From Roseicella sp. DB1501 (GTDB lineage: Bacteria > Pseudomonadota > Alphaproteobacteria > Acetobacterales > Acetobacteraceae), in NCBI RefSeq assembly GCF_013112485.1, contig NZ_JABFHG010000006.1:310001-374000 (forward strand): DNA of 64,000 bases, given 5' to 3'. Under the pieces are notes generated by a model. That model was not told the origin of the DNA, searched no databases, and saw only the letters and a list, made by a program, of their open reading frames with translations. The position numbers and the translations under genes were made by a program. Shown in pieces: positions 7,382 to 15,738 of this stretch (positions within the stretch are counted from its first letter, which is position 1; each line of letters opens with the position of its first letter).

Positions 7382-8629
7382 CTCCCGACACGGAGGCCCT
7401 TGCGGCATCCTCGGCCGCGCCTCCATGGCGAGCGACAGCAGCAGGCCGAGGCCGAACCAGACCATGCGGTTGCCGAGATCGGTCGAGACCATCGCGGTCA
7501 GCGCCACCGGCAGGGTCAGCGCTGCGATGCGTGCCGCCCGCCCTGGCGCCACCTGCCAGGCACGCCGCGCCGCCAGGACCGCGCCGCCGCCGAAGGCGAG
7601 CAGCCAGAGCAGCAGCCCCGGCCAGCCGCCCTCGACCAGCGCCTCGAGCGCATGGTTGTGCGGATGCAGGCTGCGGTCATCGCCGCTGCCGGAGGCCAGG
7701 GTGAAGCCGCCGGTGCCGAGCCCCCAGGGCGTCGCCTCGGCGGCCCAACGCAAGGCCTCCCGCCACAGGATCAGCCGGGCCGGGGTCGCCGTGGCAGGGT
7801 CACCGAGCAGCCGCTCGAGCGTCCGCAGGCCGAGATCGACCCCCGGCAGGGCCAGCAGCACCGTCAGGCCGCCGAGCCCGAAGCCGAGGATCAGGCCGAG
7901 CCAGCCCAGCGCCGCGACCCAGCGCCCGGAGAGGCAGAGCAGCAGCGCCGGCGCCCCCGCCGCGCCGAGCAGCAGGCCGAGCAGCGCCGCCCGCCCGCCC
8001 GGCACCAGCACCGCGAGGGCGAGGAGCAGCAGGATCGCCACCCAGCCGGCGCGCCGCGCCCCCTGCGCCTCCATCGCCCGCAGGGCCGCGAGGCCGGCGG
8101 CGCAGGCGATGGCGAGGCCGGCGAGCTGGTACTGGACCCGCAGCTTCTGCGGGTCCTGGCCGAGCGCCCCGCCGAGGATCACAGTGCCGCTGACGACGCC
8201 CCAGGCGGTCGCGGCGCCGACCAGCAGGCCGATGACGACCACGGTGCCGCAGAGCCGCCGGAGGCTCGCCGCATCCGCGCCGACCAGCAGCCCGGCGAGG
8301 AGCATCGCCGGCCCCAGCAGGACGAGCTGCGGCAGCTTCTCGGCGAGCACCAGGCGCGAGCTGCTCCAGCTCCCGGCGAGGGTCAGCCAGAGCAGCAGCA
8401 GGGCCGCGGCGAGCAGGGGCACCGCCAGGATCGGCCGGATCTCCCAGGCCCGGTCCAGCAGCAGCAGCGCCAGGGCCGGCAGCAATGGCAGCGCCAGGAG
8501 CAGGGTCAGGTCCAGCGGCAGCGCGGCGAGGCCCGGCAGGGATTTCAGGGCGCCAGCGAATTGCAGCGCGGCCGCGAGCAGCCCGCTGGCGGCCGCGAGC
8601 CGCGCCGGCTCGGCGCGCGCGGCGACCAT
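7376..8629 (-). CDS. O-antigen ligase / Wzy-like polymerase
   Basis: A 417-residue integral membrane protein with roughly ten to twelve hydrophobic segments. The large periplasmic loop near residues 290-345 contains ILWREALRWA, TPWGLGTGGF and LHPHNHALEALVEGG, which matches the Wzy_C/WaaL pattern with conserved Arg, Gly-x-Gly and an HNxxLE-type motif. It probably polymerises or ligates exopolysaccharide repeats at the periplasmic face. The start at 8629 follows a 14-bp tandem duplication that separates it from the upstream Wzz stop. Confidence 0.85.
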   Translation of the reverse strand: MVAARAEPARLAAASGLLAAALQFAGALKSLPGLAALPLDLTLLLALPLLPALALLLLDRAWEIRPILAVPLLAAALLLLWLTLAGSWSSSRLVLAEKLPQLVLLGPAMLLAGLLVGADAASLRRLCGTVVVIGLLVGAATAWGVVSGTVILGGALGQDPQKLRVQYQLAGLAIACAAGLAALRAMEAQGARRAGWVAILLLLALAVLVPGGRAALLGLLLGAAGAPALLLCLSGRWVAALGWLGLILGFGLGGLTVLLALPGVDLGLRTLERLLGDPATATPARLILWREALRWAAEATPWGLGTGGFTLASGSGDDRSLHPHNHALEALVEGGWPGLLLWLLAFGGGAVLAARRAWQVAPGRAARIAALTLPVALTAMVSTDLGNRMVWFGLGLLLSLAMEARPRMPQGPPCREA

Positions 8630-8645
8630 CACTCGGCGCCCATCA
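8617..8645. repeat. 14-bp tandem duplication at a gene junction
   Basis: The 14-mer CATCACTCGGCGCC occurs twice head to tail at 8627-8654 or thereabouts, covering the Wzz stop (TCA 8643-8645) and the ligase start (CAT 8627-8629). One copy alone would give a TGATG stop-start overlap like other junctions here. The duplication moved the start away from the stop and created a four-codon decoy (MGAE) in between. Confidence 0.6.
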
Positions 8646-9521
8646 CTCGGCGCCCAGGGCCGGGACCGCATGGCCCGGCACCGATGCCGCGGCGAGGCGG
8701 TGGCGCAGCAGGACAATGGCCAAGGTGCCGGTCAGCGACACCAGCGGGGCGAGCAGGAGGAAGAGGAGCAGCAGCAGCGTCCGGTTCGGCAGCGAGGGGC
8801 GCAGCTCCACCATCGGGGCCGAGACGATCCGCGCCGCCACCGCCTCGTCGGCGGCGACCACCAGGGCGCTGCGCTGCTGCTGGCCCAGCAGGTCATAGAG
8901 CGCGTTGCGCAGGTAGAGATCGCTCTCGGTGGCGAGCCTCGCCTCGATCGCCGCGATGCGGCGGCGGGCGAGCGCGCCGAGATCCTCGCGCACCTTGGCC
9001 TCGGCCAGGGCATGCAGCCGCTGCAGGGCGTCGAGCGCCGCCGCCCGGTCGCGATGCGCCAGGGTCAGCGTGAAGGTGACGGTGGCGATGTTCTGCGTGG
9101 CGGCGAAATTCTGCTCCAGCCAGGCGAGCGCGTCGTCGAGGTCGGCCTCGACCCGCAGGCCGAGCGCCCGGCGCAGCGGCCCGAGCGGCCAGGCGGCGCG
9201 CAGCGCATCCAGGTGCTGCAGCAGGCCGGTGTCGCGGGCGAGCATCGCCGCGGCCTCGGGCGAGCGAAGGGCATCGAGATAGACGGCGAAATTGCCGCTC
9301 GGCCGGTCATCGAGCAGGCCGCCGCCCAGCAGCGGCATCGGGGAGAGCAGGGTGGAGGTGGCGATGCTGGTCGTCTCGGCCGGCGCGATGACGGCCTGGG
9401 CCACGTAGCGCTGCGGCATCCGGAGCAGGATCGCGACCAGAACGGCGAAGAGCAGGAGCGCGGCCAGCGCGGCCTGCCGGCGACGCTGCCACAGGCCGCG
9501 CAAAAGCAGATCCAGTGCCAT
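8643..9521 (-). CDS. Wzz/GumC-type chain-length determinant protein
   Basis: A 292-residue polysaccharide co-polymerase-like protein. A membrane segment (residues 15-34) is followed by a periplasmic domain with RYVAQAVIAP, a helical central region rich in Ala/Arg/Leu, and a second membrane segment near residues 247-270 preceded by ELRPSLPNRT, the Pro-containing motif typical of Wzz. It regulates polysaccharide length with the adjacent polymerase/ligase. No tyrosine-kinase domain is fused and none is found nearby. GGGGGAAC precedes the ATG. Confidence 0.82.
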   Translation of the reverse strand: MALDLLLRGLWQRRRQAALAALLLFAVLVAILLRMPQRYVAQAVIAPAETTSIATSTLLSPMPLLGGGLLDDRPSGNFAVYLDALRSPEAAAMLARDTGLLQHLDALRAAWPLGPLRRALGLRVEADLDDALAWLEQNFAATQNIATVTFTLTLAHRDRAAALDALQRLHALAEAKVREDLGALARRRIAAIEARLATESDLYLRNALYDLLGQQQRSALVVAADEAVAARIVSAPMVELRPSLPNRTLLLLLFLLLAPLVSLTGTLAIVLLRHRLAAASVPGHAVPALGAE

Positions 9522-9558
9522 CGCCGTTCCCCCGGGCCTCGCGCCGCCGACCCACCTT

Positions 9559-9582
9559 CACAAAATATTGTGGCGATATCGC
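9559..9582. promoter_or_regulatory. Paired palindromes upstream of the Wzz-ligase-transferase run
   Basis: In the 68-bp gap before the Wzz gene lie CACAAAATATTGTG (9559-9572, near-perfect palindrome) and GCGATATCGC (9573-9582, perfect palindrome), side by side. The gap is far more AT-rich than its surroundings. On the minus strand a TTGAAG sits 17 bases ahead of CAATAT, a weak promoter candidate overlapped by both palindromes. Function as promoter/operator is inferred. Confidence 0.4.
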
Positions 9583-9589
9583 AAAAACT

Positions 9590-11359
9590 TCAATGCGGAA
9601 TCGGAATCAGCTCGATCCGCGTCGCCAGCCGGCGCGTCTCGCCGCCGAAGCGCGCCGCCAGCACCGGCGCCGGGCGCACGCGGCCGTAATCTGGGCTCTC
9701 CCAGCCGGGCTCCAGCCCGCAGCGCAGCGGGCCATCCGCGGCGATCCTGAGGCGCGCCCGCTCGCCCTCGACCCCATCGGGCCGGAGGCGCCACTCGCCG
9801 GGCGCGAGGCGCCAGCGCAGCACCGCCTCGCGGTAGGGGCCGCCCAGCCGGTCCTCCACCACCCAGCCGCGGCCCTCGGCGCGGATGCGGCGCTCATGCC
9901 GGCGGCCCCGCCAGTCGCGCAGCCAGGCGCCGTCCGGCAGCAGGCCGGTCCGCGGCCAGCGCGCGAAGAGGAAGCGGGAGAGCCGCGGCATCTGGTCCTC
10001 GCCATCGAAGGCGATGGTGTTGTGCGCCGCCGTCCCGGAGAAATAGGCGTGCCACCAGGCGGACTCGGGTGGCGGGTTGTAGGCGCCGGTGCCGCCGTCC
10101 GGCAGCAGCGGCAGCGCGCCCACCCAGACCTCGCAATGCAGCAGGTCGGCCTGGCCCGGCCGGAAGCGCAGCGGCCCGGTGCGCAGCAGGCAGCGCGTCC
10201 CGCTGGCCTGCCATCCCCGCAACCCTTCCACCACCCAGCGGGCCGGCGGCGCGGCGAGGGCCGGGCCTGCCGCGAGGCCGAGCCAGGCGCAGCCCGGCTC
10301 CGCGGCGAAGCCGGCCGAGCCGCCGCCGAAGAGCCGCGCCGCCCGCTCCAGGCTCGGCCGCGCATCCGCCGGCCCGGCCAGGGCGAGATCGGCGAAGGCG
10401 GAGCCATCCTGATGCCCGAGACGCGGCATGGCGCCGGTCGCCGGGTCCACCAGGCGGTGCAGCCAGCCCGTCGCCGCCGCGGCGCGCCCGGCGGCCCGGG
10501 CGCCGAGCGGCGGCCCGCCGAGCCGGCGGCGCAGCCATTCGGTCACGGCGAGCACGTCCAGCAGCAGCCGGTGATAGCCGGTCGAGCACTGGGCGAAGGC
10601 CCCGTCCGGCGAGACCAGGCGGCCAAGCGCCGCCTCCAGCCCGGCCGCCCCCCGCCGCGTCCAGCCGGCCTCGCCGAGGAGCAGGCCGCAGACCAGCAGC
10701 CCGGCGGGCTCGGAAACGGTGTGGTTGTTGTCCTGCGCCAGCGCATAGGCGCCGGTCGCGGCGATGCGGCGGCCATGCAGCGCCAGCACCGCCCGCAGGC
10801 TGGGCGAGAGCCGGGTCTCGGTGCCGAGCAGGGCGAGGCCCAGGGCCAGGTGCAGCACACGCAGCGCCGCCTCCTGGCCGCAGGCCCAGTTCGGGCCGCG
10901 GAAGGGCGGGTTGCGCCTGGCCCAGTCGCGCAGCAGCGCCTCCAGCCGCGCGGGATGGCCGGCGCCGGGCGCGAGCCGCGCCGCCTGGGCGAGAAGCGGC
11001 AGCTCGGCCCAGCGATTCCGCTCCCAGACCGGGCGGATGTCGCCATGGCGGAAGAGGTCGAGGGCAAGGGCCGGCGCCTCGGCGGGAAACGGTCCGTGCC
11101 AATCGCCAGCCACCACGTCGCCGGCGCGGTCGAGCAGCCGCGCCCAATGGGCGGCCGGCAGGCCGGCGGGCGGCGGCAGGGCCGGTCGCGGCCCGGGCAG
11201 GAGGCCATCGGCCGGCATCGCGGCATCGGCGAGCCGCCAGGCGGCCAGCCTTCGCCCGGCATGGCGATGCCAGCCCGCCAGCAGCACCGGCCGCAGGCCC
11301 AGGCGCCGCGCCGCGTCCAGCCGGCCAAGCAGGACCTCGCAACATTCCATTAGACGCAC
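9590..11359 (-). CDS. Heparinase II/III family polysaccharide lyase
   Basis: A 589-residue enzyme of the heparinase II/III superfamily. The N-terminal alpha/alpha-toroid contains GPNWACGQEAALRVLH and AQDNNHTVSEPAGLL (Asn-His-x-x-x-Glu, the catalytic region). The C-terminal beta-sandwich has WWHAYFSGTAAHNTIAFDGEDQ, with the family HNT. It probably cleaves or remodels the uronate-containing polysaccharide made by this locus. There is no signal peptide, so export is unclear. The start is GTG at 11359 or ATG at 11350; neither has a good Shine-Dalgarno. It is divergent from the interrupted export gene. Confidence 0.85.
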   Translation of the reverse strand: MRLMECCEVLLGRLDAARRLGLRPVLLAGWHRHAGRRLAAWRLADAAMPADGLLPGPRPALPPPAGLPAAHWARLLDRAGDVVAGDWHGPFPAEAPALALDLFRHGDIRPVWERNRWAELPLLAQAARLAPGAGHPARLEALLRDWARRNPPFRGPNWACGQEAALRVLHLALGLALLGTETRLSPSLRAVLALHGRRIAATGAYALAQDNNHTVSEPAGLLVCGLLLGEAGWTRRGAAGLEAALGRLVSPDGAFAQCSTGYHRLLLDVLAVTEWLRRRLGGPPLGARAAGRAAAATGWLHRLVDPATGAMPRLGHQDGSAFADLALAGPADARPSLERAARLFGGGSAGFAAEPGCAWLGLAAGPALAAPPARWVVEGLRGWQASGTRCLLRTGPLRFRPGQADLLHCEVWVGALPLLPDGGTGAYNPPPESAWWHAYFSGTAAHNTIAFDGEDQMPRLSRFLFARWPRTGLLPDGAWLRDWRGRRHERRIRAEGRGWVVEDRLGGPYREAVLRWRLAPGEWRLRPDGVEGERARLRIAADGPLRCGLEPGWESPDYGRVRPAPVLAARFGGETRRLATRIELIPIPH

Positions 11360-11397
11360 GACTAGCGATGATTTAATACGACTTCAACCTTTAGTGA

Positions 11398-13386
11398 TTG
11401 TGTCGGCCTGCATCCGACAGGGGGAACAGACTGGAACGCCGCCTTCGCCACCGCCTGCTGCGGGCGGCCCTGTCGGTCGCAGTGGCGATGCAGTCCGCCC
11501 CACCGGCCGTACCGCCGGCGGCGGCGCAGACGGTCACGCCGGGCGCCTTCCTCTCCCCCCCATCGCTCCCCTCCGCCCTGCCGGGCGGCCTGCCGCTGCC
11601 CAACCTGCCGCAGGCGACGCAGCAGGACATCCTGCAGCGGCTCCTCGATGCCGGCGCCGGCCGGCCGGTGACGGCGGCCATCCCCGCCCCGGCGATCCCA
11701 CTGGCCACGGCTATGCCAGTAGCGCCGGCACCACCGCCGGACGAGCCCGCCTCCCCCGCCGAGACCTTCTTCGCCGCGCGCGGCGTCGGCCAGGCCTGCC
11801 AGGCGGCGCCCTGCCCGGCCGCGCCGCTGCGGCAATTCGGCTATGACAGCCTGCGCGGCATGCCGGCGGGCCAGCCGATGGGCCTCGGCTTCGGCGCCCT
11901 GCCGGCCGACTACCTGCTCGGCCGCGACGACGAGGTGGTGCTCGCCTTCCGCGGCCGGGCGCGACAGACCATGAGCCTGCGCGTCGGACGCGACGGCATG
12001 CTGCTGGTGCCGGACCTCGCCCCGGTGCCGGCGGCGGGCCGGACGCTGCGCGAATTGCGCGCCGATCTCGAGGCGCGGTCGCTGCGCGAGCTGGGCGGGT
12101 CGGAGGTCTTCGTCTCGATCGGCCAGGTGCGGCAGATCGCCATCTTCGTCGGCGGCGAGGTGGCGCGGCCGGGGCTGCAGCCCCTCACCTCCATGGCCTC
12201 GGTGCTGGATGCGCTGGTCGCCGCCGGCGGCGTCCGCCGCACCGGCTCGCTGCGGGCCATCCGGATCGAGGGCGCCAACACCCGCCGGACCATCGACCTC
12301 TATCCGGTCATCGCCGGCGAGGGCACGCCGCCCGACCTGCGGCTGCAGGAGGGCGAGCGCATCCTGGTCCCGCCGCTCGGCGGGGTGGTGGCGATCAGCG
12401 GCGAGGTGACGCGGCCCGGCATCTACGAGCTTCCCGCCGGGCTCGGCCAGGCGCCGCTCGCCACGGTGCTGCGGCTGGCGGGCGAGCCGCTGCGGCCCTC
12501 CGGCAACCGCTTCCTGCTGCAGACCACCGATGCCGAGGGGCGGCGCAGCCTGCGCGAGATCGGGCCGCGCGACGCGCTGCGCCGCGGCGATTCGCTGCGG
12601 GTCGAGCCGGGCTCGGACGTCCTCGCCCAGGATCTGCGGCTGGCCGGCCATGTGGTGGCGCCGGTGCTGCGCTCCGCCGGCGGGCGGGCGCAGACCCTGC
12701 GCGGACTGCTCGCCGATCCCCGGCTGGTGCGGGCCGATCCCTATGCCCGGCTCGGCGTGATCTGGCGCACCGACCAGCGCAACCGGACGCGGCGCTTCCT
12801 CACCTTCGATCTCGGCCGCGTGCTGCAGGGCCAGGCCGACATGCCGCTCGCCGAGGGCGATGAGGTGATCCTGCTCGGCTTGGCGGACGTGCTCTTCCTC
12901 GCCAGCCCCGGCGTGCAGCAGGCGATCCGCGGCGATGCGCCGGATGCGGGCCAGGCGGTGCAGCCGGGCCAGCTCGCCGGCCCCGCGCCGGGCGTCGCGG
13001 CCGGCCCGATCGCCGGCCAGCCGCTGGCCGCCGCCTCCGGCATGCCGGGCGGGACGCTGGCCGGGGCGGGAGCGGCCAATCCGGCGGGCGCCGCGCCGCA
13101 GCCGGCGCCGGTGACCTGCGCCGCGCTGGTCCAGCTCGCCGTCGCGGCGCAATCCTCCTCCCAGCGCTTCGCGCATGCGCGGGCCGCCGGCTTCCCGGAT
13201 CTCGGCCTGCTGCCCTGCCCGCAGGTCTATCTCGACTATCCGACGCTGCTGCCCTTCCTGCTCGACCAGAGCGTGCTGCTGACCGGCGAGGTCCGGCAGC
13301 CCGGCCTCTACCCCATCCTCGACGACACTGGCCTCGACGCCGTGCTCGCGGCGGCCGGCGGCGCGACCGACACCGCCGACCTGGCC
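11398..13386 (+). pseudogene. Polysaccharide export protein (Wza/SLBB), 5' fragment, interrupted by transposon
   Basis: The first 663 codons of an outer-membrane polysaccharide export protein. A hydrophobic leader ending near AAAQ is followed by the Poly_export domain (DYLLGRDDEVVLAF onward, about residues 170-260) and several SLBB/beta-grasp modules (IFVGGEVARPGL, VAISGEVTRPGIYELP, VLLTGEVRQPGLYPI). At 13386 the frame runs into the transposon and stops at 13446, so the product would be 682 residues. The start is uncertain: TTG at 11398, or a CTG near 11434 behind AGGGGGA. The remaining 304 codons are at 20743-21657. Joining the halves restores one frame of about 967 residues. Confidence 0.9.
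13378..13385. repeat. Target-site duplication, left copy
   Basis: GACCTGGC abuts the left inverted repeat and is repeated exactly at 20734-20741 beyond the right inverted repeat. Eight bases is the duplication length known for the IS1595 family. The following C also matches, so the edge is ambiguous by one base. Confidence 0.85.
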
Positions 13387-13415
13387 GGCCTTGTGGATCA
13401 ACGACACCACACGGC
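13386..13415 (+). repeat. Left terminal inverted repeat of the transposon
   Basis: It begins CGGCCTTGTGGATCAACGAC and pairs with the reverse complement of 20704-20733, which begins CGGCTTTAGGTATCAACCAC. Twenty-three of 30 positions are identical, including the block ATCAAC and the block CACC-CACG. Confidence 0.85.
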
Positions 13416-13459
13416 TTTGGCATCGTCTTTTGGTTGGGGTTGGTGACGTGATGCGCGCG

Positions 13460-14239
13460 CTAGTTTTGGCTGGGCGGCGGATCGTCGGCAGGGCAGTCGT
13501 CATCCTCGCAGTTGTGGCTTCTGCATTCGTAGAAGTCGGCAGCGGGGCGGCGCGTGAAGTTGCGGTCGATGTAGTCGAGGTTCTGGAGCGTAGTGCAGAA
13601 CTCGATCCGGTGGGTTTGCTCGGGATTGAGCGTGTCGGCATAGCGGGCTCGGCCGAACACGGCGAACCCGCCCTTTTTGTATCGGCCATCGCGTATCTGC
13701 GTGAAACTGATCCACTGCGACAGGTTGATGCGGCAGGCGATGATGGCGAGACGTTCCTTCGGCGCCAGCCTGATCGCAATCTGGCCGTTCTGCGCCAGGA
13801 CGGTCTTGTTGAAGGGGTCGGCGGGCTCGTCGAGGAAGGGCGAGCATCCCATCGAGTAGACGAGGCGACGCGTGGCCGTGCCGCCGTCATTTATCAGCGG
13901 CACCCGAACAATGACCCGCTCATTTCCGTCCCCGGCGAGGTCCAAGACGAACTCGGGCCTGCCGGCTTGGACGGAGGCCGAGACGGTAGCCGCCAGGGCG
14001 TTGGAGCTGATCCTGTTGGCTTCTTCGGCGGCTTTCACCTGGTTGCGGGCTTCGGTGAGGCTGCTCATAGCCGCGTCGTAGGCCCACCAAGCGAACAGGG
14101 CGGCTGCACCAGTGGCAGCGGTTGCCAGGGAGGCCGTAACGCCGCTCGCCCACCAGTAGATATACTCTCGCTTCCTATGACGTTCCTCGCTGGCGTCCTT
14201 TGCCTTGGCGGCTTGGCGATCGCGGGCCTCACGTTTCAC
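13460..14239 (-). CDS. Cargo: membrane-anchored protein of unknown function
   Basis: A 259-residue protein with a charged N-terminus (MKREARDRQAAKAKDASEER), one membrane segment (about residues 29-52), a short predicted coiled coil (SSLTEARNQVKAAEEANRIS) and a C-terminal beta-rich domain (FVLDLAG, IVRVPLINDGGTATRR). The C-terminus is acidic with Cys residues. The start is a GTG at 14237-14239, chosen because it keeps the membrane segment; no strong Shine-Dalgarno is seen. Its layout parallels the larger cargo protein at 14478-15392. The family is not recognised. Confidence 0.65.
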   Translation of the reverse strand: MKREARDRQAAKAKDASEERHRKREYIYWWASGVTASLATAATGAAALFAWWAYDAAMSSLTEARNQVKAAEEANRISSNALAATVSASVQAGRPEFVLDLAGDGNERVIVRVPLINDGGTATRRLVYSMGCSPFLDEPADPFNKTVLAQNGQIAIRLAPKERLAIIACRINLSQWISFTQIRDGRYKKGGFAVFGRARYADTLNPEQTHRIEFCTTLQNLDYIDRNFTRRPAADFYECRSHNCEDDDCPADDPPPSQN

Positions 14240-14477
14240 TTCATAGGCCCTGTTTGGCTGGTGCTTTTGGGGTGGGTGATCGGCGTGAGTGGTGGCGCCG
14301 CGACGTTGGTGGGCATCATACCTCGATTAGCTGGAGCGGCTCCCATGTGAGCAGCGACCCGCCATGCAAACGAACACGCGGGCAACGGCCACGAGGGCAG
14401 GTGGCAATGGCCGCACGTCAATACGCCCTCCTTATGTGGCGCGACGGAATGGTATACGCTTGATTTGGAATCTTCTT

Positions 14478-15392
14478 CTAATCTGCCTCATTGCCTTCAG
14501 CGGACAAGGGCATGCTTCGCCCGGTCACGGGCGCAGAGTTGTTGATCGTCTCATGTCTGAAAATGACGTTTCGCTCGACGTCGAATACATCCCAATATTG
14601 AATTCTTCCAAAGCAATAAGTTTTTTGGAAATTCGAGCTAATGTTTTCAAGTTCAGTTTTGGTCAGCGTATCGTCTTTTTTACTTTCAATGGTAATCTTT
14701 GCGGTGGGCTGCAATGTCTGTCGAGGGCTTTCTTTTGTGTCGTTGACCAGAAAGTTGACTTCGTTGAATGCCAGCACCTCAATTTCCGTCCAAGCTGTGA
14801 GGCGTCGCGCTGGTGTCTGGCCAAAGTTCGTAATCTCGATTTCGACGGTCGGTTGCCTCCCTGCTACGACATTGTAGATTGTGATCCGCTCTATGCCGAC
14901 ATAGGCCCGAAGTTGCTTCTCGGCCGTACGATCTGCGGCTTGCACAGCCGCAGCAGCGGCGTCGGCGCTTCTACCAGCCTCTTTCACCGAGCGGCGGGTC
15001 AACAGGAGCGTCCAGAACAACGCGACGGTGCCTACGCCGGCAAGGACCGTCTGTACCCAAGCGATGTTGACCTGATCATTGGCCGCATCAGCAGCACGCT
15101 CTGCGGCAATAGCCGCCCGTTGCTGGGCCACGAGATCGTCGGCCTCATGTTGCTCGGTGCGCTGTGCGCGTTCTTCGGCGCGCTCGGCCTCTACAGGATC
15201 TTCGATGATCCGAACCGGGAGCGAAAGCGATCTGGCTGGCTGCTCGCTTTGGTGGGCATCCCGCTCACCTTCACGTTCTACGGGTGGGCGCGATTGGGTT
15301 TCCCCGGCTCGTTCTGGGGATTGTGCGGATGAGATTGGAGAGAGCGCCGCAGCAATAATGGCAACGGCCGTGGCGGTGGCGAGGCTCCGCAT
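14478..15392 (-). CDS. Cargo: membrane protein with coiled coil and Ig-like domain
   Basis: A 304-residue protein. It has a signal-like N-terminus (MRSLATATAVAIIAAALSPI), a long Glu/Arg/Ala coiled-coil region, a membrane segment near residues 108-130 and a second coiled coil (RRSVKEAGRSADAAAAAVQA). A beta-sandwich-like domain with RAYVGIERITIYNV and EIEITNFGQTPARRLTAWTE follows. That last domain recurs in many uncharacterised membrane proteins. Its ATG overlaps the stop of the DUF6471 gene (TGATG), which strongly supports the reading frame. Codon use is AT-richer in the 3' half. Function unknown. Confidence 0.75.
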   Translation of the reverse strand: MRSLATATAVAIIAAALSPISSAQSPERAGETQSRPPVEREGERDAHQSEQPARSLSLPVRIIEDPVEAERAEERAQRTEQHEADDLVAQQRAAIAAERAADAANDQVNIAWVQTVLAGVGTVALFWTLLLTRRSVKEAGRSADAAAAAVQAADRTAEKQLRAYVGIERITIYNVVAGRQPTVEIEITNFGQTPARRLTAWTEIEVLAFNEVNFLVNDTKESPRQTLQPTAKITIESKKDDTLTKTELENISSNFQKTYCFGRIQYWDVFDVERNVIFRHETINNSAPVTGRSMPLSAEGNEAD

Positions 15393-15664
15393 CAGTCCAG
15401 CCTCACCTCCTTCGCCCCCACTGCCACCATCACCTGCAACAAGAACACAGCGGTAAACCCGCCCCTGGCGATCTTGTTGCGGATATTCGGCTCGGTCTCC
15501 TTCACGCCGATGGCGGCCAGGCGCTCCACGAGCTGGGCATAGGTGACGTTCCGCCGCTTCAGCTCGGCCTTCAGCAGCCCCTTCGCCCGCGCCTGCCACT
15601 CGGCGGTGTCGGCCGTCTCCGTCTCTGCCAAATCCACATCCCTCACGATGGCGTATGCCATCAT
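15392..15664 (-). CDS. Cargo: DUF6471 protein
   Basis: A 90-residue protein whose core KGLLKAELKRRNVTYAQLVE, then RLAAIGVKETEPNIRNKIARG and FTAVFLLQVM, matches DUF6471, a small HTH-like domain of unknown role. I start it at the double ATG (15662-15664); an in-frame ATG lies at 15691. It is translationally coupled to the membrane protein gene downstream and divergent from the transposase, so it could be a small regulator of the cargo operon (inference). Confidence 0.75.
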   Translation of the reverse strand: MMAYAIVRDVDLAETETADTAEWQARAKGLLKAELKRRNVTYAQLVERLAAIGVKETEPNIRNKIARGGFTAVFLLQVMVAVGAKEVRLD

Positions 15665-15738
15665 ATCCGGTGCGTTTGTCGTTGTCAGCAAGGCGCATTG
15701 CCATCATAATCGGTGCATAGGCATTGGATACGATGGCA
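15657..15738. promoter_or_regulatory. Three copies of an 18-bp motif in the divergent spacer
   Basis: GCACCGGATATGATGGCA (minus strand, 15674-15657), GCACCGATTATGATGGCA (minus, 15717-15700) and GCATTGGATACGATGGCA (plus, 15721-15738) share a consensus and cover the start codons of the divergent DUF6471 and transposase genes. Two copies include TATGAT, a good -10 hexamer. They may be promoter elements or binding sites for a regulator controlling both genes. Confidence 0.5.

Noticed and set aside
7356-9689. Long plus-strand open frames opposite the polysaccharide genes
   Set aside because: Low-complexity Gln/Arg/Ser-rich translations, antisense to genes with clear membrane and family motifs.
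14364-15332. A 322-codon plus-strand frame inside the transposon with hydrophobic stretches
   Set aside because: The minus-strand frame has a TGATG overlap with the DUF6471 gene and coherent coiled-coil, membrane and Ig-like regions, so the plus-strand frame is taken as its shadow. AT-rich sequence makes this less certain than elsewhere.
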